From an uncultured Prevotellaceae bacterium (GTDB lineage Bacteria; Bacteroidota; Bacteroidia; Bacteroidales; Bacteroidaceae), in contig CALZJL010000038.1 of the NCBI GenBank assembly GCA_945787625.1, forward strand, positions 1-8,845: a stretch of DNA of 8,845 bases. Reading direction: 5' to 3'. The translations under genes and the position numbers were made by a program. The notes beneath the pieces are model-generated. The model did no database searches and was not told where the DNA came from. It worked only from the letters and a program-made list of their open reading frames with translations. This document shows, one piece after another, positions 8,584 through 8,845 of this stretch (its first letter is position 1; every line of letters begins with the position of its first letter).

Positions 8584-8656
8584 TTGCGGGGGTCCGACTC
8601 GAACGGGCGACCTCCAGGTTATGAGCCTGGCGAGCTACCAACTGCTCCACCCCGCG
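8584..8656 (-). tRNA. Initiator tRNA-fMet (anticodon CAT)
   Basis: A 73-nt cloverleaf: acceptor CGCGGGG/CCCCGCA, D stem GAGC/GCTC, anticodon loop CTCATAA and T loop TTCGAGT. Initiator marks are the unpaired C1:A72 at the acceptor end and the A11:U24 D-stem pair. CCA is not encoded (CAG follows A73). Two oddities: the anticodon stem CCAGG/CCTGG has A29:U41 in place of the first of the three G:C pairs typical of initiators, and the T stem GCCCG/CGGAC has a C50:A64 mismatch. A strong promoter lies upstream and an intrinsic terminator downstream, so it is a single-gene unit. Confidence 0.95.
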
Positions 8657-8706
8657 ATATTGCATTTTTGCATCCGAGCAAACACCGTTGTTTCTCATTT
8701 GCGCTG

Positions 8707-8738
8707 CAAAGGTATAGCTTTTTTGCGAAACCGCCAAA
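8707..8738 (-). promoter_or_regulatory. Promoter of the initiator tRNA
   Basis: On the minus strand TTTG (8735-8738), a 20-bp spacer, then TACCTTTG (8707-8714) match the Bacteroidetes sigma-ABfr consensus TTTG-N19/21-TAnnTTTG. Transcription would start about 45-50 nt before the mature tRNA, leaving a 5' leader for RNase P. Confidence 0.75.
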
Positions 8739-8773
8739 CTTTTCTTAAAAAAAGTGCGAAAAAATGGTAAACA

Positions 8774-8805
8774 TTTGTGAGTTCTGCACATTTTTAGTAA
8801 CTTTG
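8774..8805 (+). promoter_or_regulatory. Plus-strand promoter of a gene beyond the right edge
   Basis: TTTG (8774-8777), a 20-bp spacer, then TAACTTTG (8798-8805) match the Bacteroidetes consensus. It diverges from the tRNA promoter, with 35 bp between the two -33 boxes. No start codon for the driven gene appears before the window ends, so its product is unknown. Confidence 0.65.
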
Positions 8806-8824
8806 CGCAGAAATATACATAATA

Positions 8825-8832
8825 TATATTTG
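8825..8832 (+). promoter_or_regulatory. Possible second, overlapping -7 box
   Basis: TATATTTG lies 19 bp after the TTTG (8802-8805) that ends the preceding -7 box, so that TTTG could double as a -33 box for a second promoter. The box is identical to those of susA and susR. Use of this second start is inferred from spacing only. Confidence 0.4.
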
Positions 8833-8845
8833 AGGTTTTGAGGTT
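8832..8845. repeat. Partial octamer repeat at the right edge
   Basis: GAGGTTTT followed by GAGGTT continues off the window. It fits the RAGGTTDT consensus and 8-bp period of the array at 7864-7911 but is read on the opposite strand. It lies in the predicted leader of the gene beyond the edge. Confidence 0.55.

Noticed and set aside
8558..8791. 77-codon open frame on the minus strand
   Set aside because: It reads through the initiator tRNA gene, its promoter and part of its terminator; the residues around VEQLVARQAHNLEVARSSR are a typical translation of a tRNA.

Overview
The window looks like chromosomal DNA from a Bacteroidales bacterium, most likely Prevotellaceae or a close relative. The reasons are a starch-utilisation (Sus-type) gene set, several TAnnTTTG -7 promoter boxes (two of them with a TTTG box 20 bp upstream), A-rich leaders in place of strong Shine-Dalgarno sites, and the sequence character of FolD and Ffh. 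Species assignment is inference.

Left half (1-5474): the head of a Sus-like starch/malto-oligosaccharide locus. A GH97 alpha-glucosidase (SusB-like, 3' end beyond the left edge) lies 12 bp downstream of a GH13 neopullulanase-like enzyme (SusA-like). Both are on the minus strand and both have signal peptides. Across a 255-bp divergent promoter region, a SusR-like membrane-spanning regulator is transcribed on the plus strand. The inferred logic is that SusR senses malto-oligosaccharides in the periplasm through its helical sensor domain and activates the enzyme operon through its cytoplasmic helix-turn-helix; the two enzymes then degrade imported oligosaccharides to glucose. Genes for outer-membrane uptake (SusC/D type) would be expected beyond the left edge but are not visible.

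Right half (5510-8845): housekeeping genes, mostly on the minus strand. In transcription order these are an initiator tRNA (CAT anticodon) with its own promoter and intrinsic terminator, a small YqiA-like alpha/beta-hydrolase, ffh (SRP GTPase) and folD (one-carbon metabolism). folD converges on susR with only 35 bp between them. At the right edge a plus-strand promoter, possibly a tandem pair, points to a gene outside the window.

I do not see a new multi-gene system. The unexplained structure is between the genes: 8-bp-period tandem arrays around ffh and at the right edge, a 19-bp sequence shared by two intergenic regions, repeat and palindrome candidates for SusR operators, and an initiator tRNA with two departures from the usual stem pairs.
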